A DNA stretch of 26,339 nt from assembly GCA_047605605.1 (NCBI GenBank), contig JASGFG010000057.1, positions 1 to 26,339 on the forward strand. The letters run 5' to 3'. Within the stretch, counting starts at the first letter, position 1. Each line of letters opens with the position of its first letter. The notes beneath the pieces were generated by a model that did no database searches, had not been told where the DNA came from, and was given only the letters and a program-made list of their open reading frames with translations. The translations under genes and the position numbers were made by a program. This stretch comes from JAATGA01 sp047605605. GTDB lineage: Bacteria > Pseudomonadota > Alphaproteobacteria > Rhodobacterales > Rhodobacteraceae. Positions 23,627-26,339 of this stretch are shown one piece after another.

Positions 23627-23989
23627 ATGCGGGCTTTTCTGGCGGGCGAGGCGCGGCGGTTCCGCAATACGGTCATCTGGTCGCTGGATGGCTGGCGCGC
23701 GGCATGGGCCAGCGAAAAGTCGCTGCGGCAATGGACACTTGCCAATGCCGCTTCGGCCGCGCTGGCGCTGATCCTGGACCTGACGGCGGCAGAACGCGCG
23801 GTCATCCTGGGGCTGGGACTGATGGTGCTGGCCGCCGAACTGGCCAATACCGCGATAGAGGAAATCGTGGACCGGCTGTCCCCGGAGCCTGCGCCCTTTG
23901 CCAAGAAGGCCAAGGACTGCGGCAGCGCCTGCGTCGCCATGGCGGCGATTGCGGCGGGCGTCGCCTGGCTTTGCATCCTGATCGGCTGA
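23627..23989 (+). CDS. dgkA: Diacylglycerol kinase
   Basis: 120-aa integral membrane enzyme phosphorylating diacylglycerol or undecaprenol-type lipids, recycling phospholipid head-group turnover products. An amphipathic start (RRFRNTVIWSLDGWRAAWASEKSLRQW) precedes three membrane helices (about 38-52, 57-80, 100-119). Catalytic and ATP-binding residues match E. coli DgkA with an offset of two: E71, N74 and E78 in AELANTAIEEIVD, and K96-D97 in AKDCGSA. GGGGGAAGG lies directly upstream of ATG 23627. The 25-base spacing suggests an operon with the IMPACT-domain gene. Confidence 0.92.
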   Translation: MRAFLAGEARRFRNTVIWSLDGWRAAWASEKSLRQWTLANAASAALALILDLTAAERAVILGLGLMVLAAELANTAIEEIVDRLSPEPAPFAKKAKDCGSACVAMAAIAAGVAWLCILIG

Positions 23990-24070
23990 TCCCCGCCGGG
24001 CCGCGTGACCGGCGGGAACCCCTGCGCGGGCCGGGCGTTTGTCCTGCACATGCAACCGCAGGAGGACGAA

Positions 24071-24448
24071 ATGCAACAGCAAGGCTATATGCCCGCCGAC
24101 GCCCGCATCCCGGGCGCCATGGTGTCCAGCGCCGATGTGAACGGCACCGATGTCTACAGCCCCTCGGGCGACCACCTTGGCAAGGTCGACCATCTGATGA
24201 TCGACAAGCAGTCGGGCAACATCGCCTATGCAGTGATGACCTTTGGCGGCTTTCTGGGCCTTGGCGCCAGCGAACATCCCGTTCCGTGGAAAAAGCTGCG
24301 CTATGACGTGAACCTTGGCGGCTATGTCACCGACATCACCAAGGATCAGTTGGAAGGCGCCCCGGAACGATCGGACCGCTGGTATGAGGACCGCGACTAT
24401 GCCCGCCGGTCGTATGAATATTATGGCATCGCCCCCTATTGGATGTGA
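24071..24448 (+). CDS. PRC-barrel domain protein
   Basis: 125-aa protein with one PRC-barrel: VSSADVNGTDVYSPSGDHLGKVDHLMIDKQSGNIAYAVMTFGGFLGLGASEHPVPWKKLRYDVNLGGYVTDITKDQLEGAP (about 18-98). The C-terminal tail is aromatic-rich (DRWYEDRDYARRSYEYYGIAPYWM). PRC-barrels occur in photosynthetic reaction-centre H subunit and in RimM; stand-alone ones are often stress-linked in alphaproteobacteria and their function is mostly unknown. ATG 24071 has GGAGGACGAA immediately upstream, so the in-frame GTG at 24005 is rejected. No signal peptide is seen. Confidence 0.88.
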   Translation: MQQQGYMPADARIPGAMVSSADVNGTDVYSPSGDHLGKVDHLMIDKQSGNIAYAVMTFGGFLGLGASEHPVPWKKLRYDVNLGGYVTDITKDQLEGAPERSDRWYEDRDYARRSYEYYGIAPYWM

Positions 24449-24491
24449 TGCTGCGCCTGTCGTTGCTGCGCCGCTGGCGCGGTGACGGGCG

Positions 24492-24516
24492 GACCCCGGC
24501 CCGACCGGCCGGGGTC
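24492..24516. terminator. Bidirectional hairpin between convergent genes
   Basis: GACCCCGGCC (24492-24501) and GGCCGGGGTC (24507-24516) form a perfect 10-bp stem with a 5-base loop, placed between the convergent PRC-barrel and ABC exporter genes. Only TTC follows on the plus strand. It is a likely terminator for the PRC-barrel gene. Confidence 0.6.
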
Positions 24517-24584
24517 TTCGATGCCTGATCCGGGGGCCTGATCTGGAGGCCGTGCGGCTGGAGAAGCCAGTCGCATGGCCGGTG

Positions 24585-26339
24585 TCAGTCGCGGCGGGCC
24601 TCGACAATTTCGCCCTCGCGAACCAGCGTCGCGAACAGCCCGCCTTGGGCGACCAGTTCGTGAAATCCGCCGCGTTCGACGATCCGGCCCCCATCCAGCA
24701 CCAGAATCAGATCCGCCGACGCCACCGTCGACAGCCGGTGCGCGATGATCAGCGTCGTGCGGTTGGCGCGCAGCTTGTCGATCGCCCGTTTGATGCGCGC
24801 CTCGGTCGCGGGGTCCAGCGCGCTGGTCGCCTCGTCCAGAATCAGGATCGGCGCGTTCTTCAGCACGGCGCGGGCGATGGCGATGCGCTGACGCTCGCCC
24901 CCCGAAAGCGCCGCCCCGCGTTCCCCGATGACGAAATCGTAGCCGCCCGGCTTGCGCAGGATGAAATCATGCGCCTCGGCCAGCAGCGCCGCCTGTTCCA
25001 CCTCGGCATCCGAGGCATCGGGACGACCGACGCGGATGTTTTCGGCGATGGATCGGTTGAACAGCCCCGCCTCCTGGAACACCACAGCGATGCTGTCGCG
25101 CAGCGACGACAGGGTGATGCCGGCGATGTCCTGCCCGTCGACCTCGATCCGGCCGCCGCCGGGCTGGCGCAGACGCTGCAACAGCGCCAGCGTGGTCGTC
25201 TTGCCCGATCCGGTCGGCCCGACCAGCGCGACGGTCTGGCCCGGCGCGGCCTCGAACGACAGGTCGAACACGCCCTGATCGCTGTGGGGGAACCGATACG
25301 TCACCCCAGCATAGGTCACGCGCCCCTGCACCGGCAGCGGCAGGGTGATCGCCCCCGGCGCATCGTTCACCTCGGCCGTCGCATCCAGCAGCTCGAAATA
25401 GCTGCGCAGCACCGGGGTCTGGCGAAAGATGGTCGAGACGAAACTGGTCAGCCGGTCCAGTTGCGCGATCAGCAGGCCCGCGAATGCGCCAAAGGACACG
25501 ATCTCGCCCACGGTGATCTCGCCGCGCTGCGCCAGGATCGCGCCGATGGAAAAGATGACCACCATGGCGATGGTCGCTGCCGCCCGCGTCAGGACCGTCA
25601 TCAGCCCCCACCAGGTCAGGACCGGGTATTGCGCATCCAGCAGGCTGCGCGTCAGCCCCTGAAGCGCCTGCATCTCGGTCGCAAAGCGGCTAAAGCTCTG
25701 CACCACCGTGACATTGCCCAGCACGTCGCCGACACGGCCATAGACGTTGCCCGAATATTTCTCGACCGCCGACTGGCCGGTCGAAGTCTTGTGGATGACC
25801 AACAGGTTCAGCCCGATATAGACCAGCCCCAGCACCGCCAGCACCGCCGCCATGCGCGCATCCAGCGTGATCGCCGTGGGGATCAGCAGCAGGATGCCGA
25901 CCAGCGCCGTCAGCTGTTCGCGCAGCGCCCCGAGCCACAGCACGAACAGCGCATCTGTCCCCGCCAGGATCGCGCGGATGATCGACCCCGTGCCCTTTTC
26001 CGCGTGATAGCTGATCGGCAGGGTGATCGCGCGCGAGAATGCCGTGCCAAGCGCCGCCATCCGCGCCCGGTGCGCCAGCCGGTCCGAGGCGATGGCCACG
26101 ACCGCCCCCGCCACGATGCCGAACAGCCCGAACCCGGCCCAGATGCCGATCAGGTGAAAGGCCCCGGACCCTTCGGCCAGCCGGTCGATCATGCGGCCGA
26201 ACAGCAGCGGCTCGGCCAGTTGAACGATGGCGATGGCCACGCCCGACAGGGCCAGGGCGCCGCCCAGCCACCGCTCTCCCGCCAGAAGCGCCAGCGTGCG
26301 GCGATAGACGGCCGAAGTCGAAAGGCCCTGTGTCGAAAG
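24585..26339 (-). CDS. ABC exporter, fused permease-ATPase (NdvA/ChvA or MsbA type), start outside window
   Basis: Half-transporter with an N-terminal six-helix export domain and a C-terminal ATPase; 584 residues are present. The frame stays open to the right edge (STSAVYRRTLALLAGERWLGGALALSGVAIAIVQLAEPLLFGRMIDRL), so the true start lies just beyond 26339 and the GTG at 26240 is internal. In the ATPase, Walker A is GPTGSGKTT (GPTGSGK at 25200-25220), the Q-loop is VVFQEAGLF, the signature LSGGERQR, Walker B ILILDEATSALD, and the switch IIAHRLST. The permease text EPLLFGRMIDRL and NVYGRVGDVLGNVTVVQSFSRF resembles the beta-(1,2)-glucan exporter NdvA/ChvA; an MsbA-like lipid exporter is the alternative. 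It acts in the inner membrane as a dimer. Confidence 0.88.
   Translation of the reverse strand, partial: LSTQGLSTSAVYRRTLALLAGERWLGGALALSGVAIAIVQLAEPLLFGRMIDRLAEGSGAFHLIGIWAGFGLFGIVAGAVVAIASDRLAHRARMAALGTAFSRAITLPISYHAEKGTGSIIRAILAGTDALFVLWLGALREQLTALVGILLLIPTAITLDARMAAVLAVLGLVYIGLNLLVIHKTSTGQSAVEKYSGNVYGRVGDVLGNVTVVQSFSRFATEMQALQGLTRSLLDAQYPVLTWWGLMTVLTRAAATIAMVVIFSIGAILAQRGEITVGEIVSFGAFAGLLIAQLDRLTSFVSTIFRQTPVLRSYFELLDATAEVNDAPGAITLPLPVQGRVTYAGVTYRFPHSDQGVFDLSFEAAPGQTVALVGPTGSGKTTTLALLQRLRQPGGGRIEVDGQDIAGITLSSLRDSIAVVFQEAGLFNRSIAENIRVGRPDASDAEVEQAALLAEAHDFILRKPGGYDFVIGERGAALSGGERQRIAIARAVLKNAPILILDEATSALDPATEARIKRAIDKLRANRTTLIIAHRLSTVASADLILVLDGGRIVERGGFHELVAQGGLFATLVREGEIVEARRD

Overview
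The window is about 26 kb of high-GC, gene-dense chromosome from an alphaproteobacterium, most likely a Rhodobacteraceae member close to Paracoccus or Rhodobacter. The signs are a B12-dependent ethylmalonyl-CoA mutase (acetate assimilation without a glyoxylate bypass), the alphaproteobacterial cell-cycle regulator GcrA, an LdtR-like MarR regulator, an SdhE homologue, and short intergenic hairpin elements of a kind common in this family. I see no phage, transposase, integrase, CRISPR array, rRNA or tRNA. This reads as core chromosome, not an island.

Layout, left to right. (1) 1-5416: the 3' part of ethylmalonyl-CoA mutase, a convergent MarR-type regulator, an XRE-regulator/sdhE operon on the minus strand, and divergently an aspartate aminotransferase followed by a VOC (bleomycin-resistance-like) protein and an unrecognised 142-aa protein. 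(2) 5448-8940: a MATE exporter, then metF with its own terminator, divergent from the LysR regulator metR. (3) 9050-12212: a tightly overlapping MacA-type adaptor, ABC ATPase and MacB-type permease operon. (4) 12213-12869: 657 bases without a gene, rich in short repeats. (5) 12870-15949: an MFS transporter, an SDR dehydrogenase, and an orphan Bug/TctC-type periplasmic binding protein behind a perfect 12-bp stem-loop. (6) 15950-16380: 431 bases without a gene, containing a 212-bp segment bounded by perfect 21-bp inverted repeats. (7) 16381-20535: metG, a small convergent membrane protein (57 aa), gcrA and rimO. (8) 20704-24448: a receiver-less sigma-54 activator, a small protein whose gene overlaps it tail to tail, an M48 lipoprotein peptidase, a DUF6455-type protein, a stand-alone IMPACT-domain protein, diacylglycerol kinase and a PRC-barrel protein. 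(9) 24585-26339: an ABC exporter (NdvA/ChvA or MsbA type) that runs off the right edge.

Functional links that can be argued: metF and metR share a 91-bp divergent region with candidate operator half-sites. The XRE regulator and the flavinylation factor SdhE overlap by ATGA and should be co-translated. The three efflux genes overlap by 4 bp each and form one export pump lacking a local outer-membrane channel.

I did not find a convincing new multi-gene defence or metabolic system. The most interesting signals are non-coding: a dispersed hairpin-plus-tail element present in four copies whose stems differ in sequence but keep their pairing, the inverted-repeat-bounded 212-bp element before metG, and a spaced GATGCGCGCG-type repeat series at 12226-12438. 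Several small proteins of unknown role also deserve a look.
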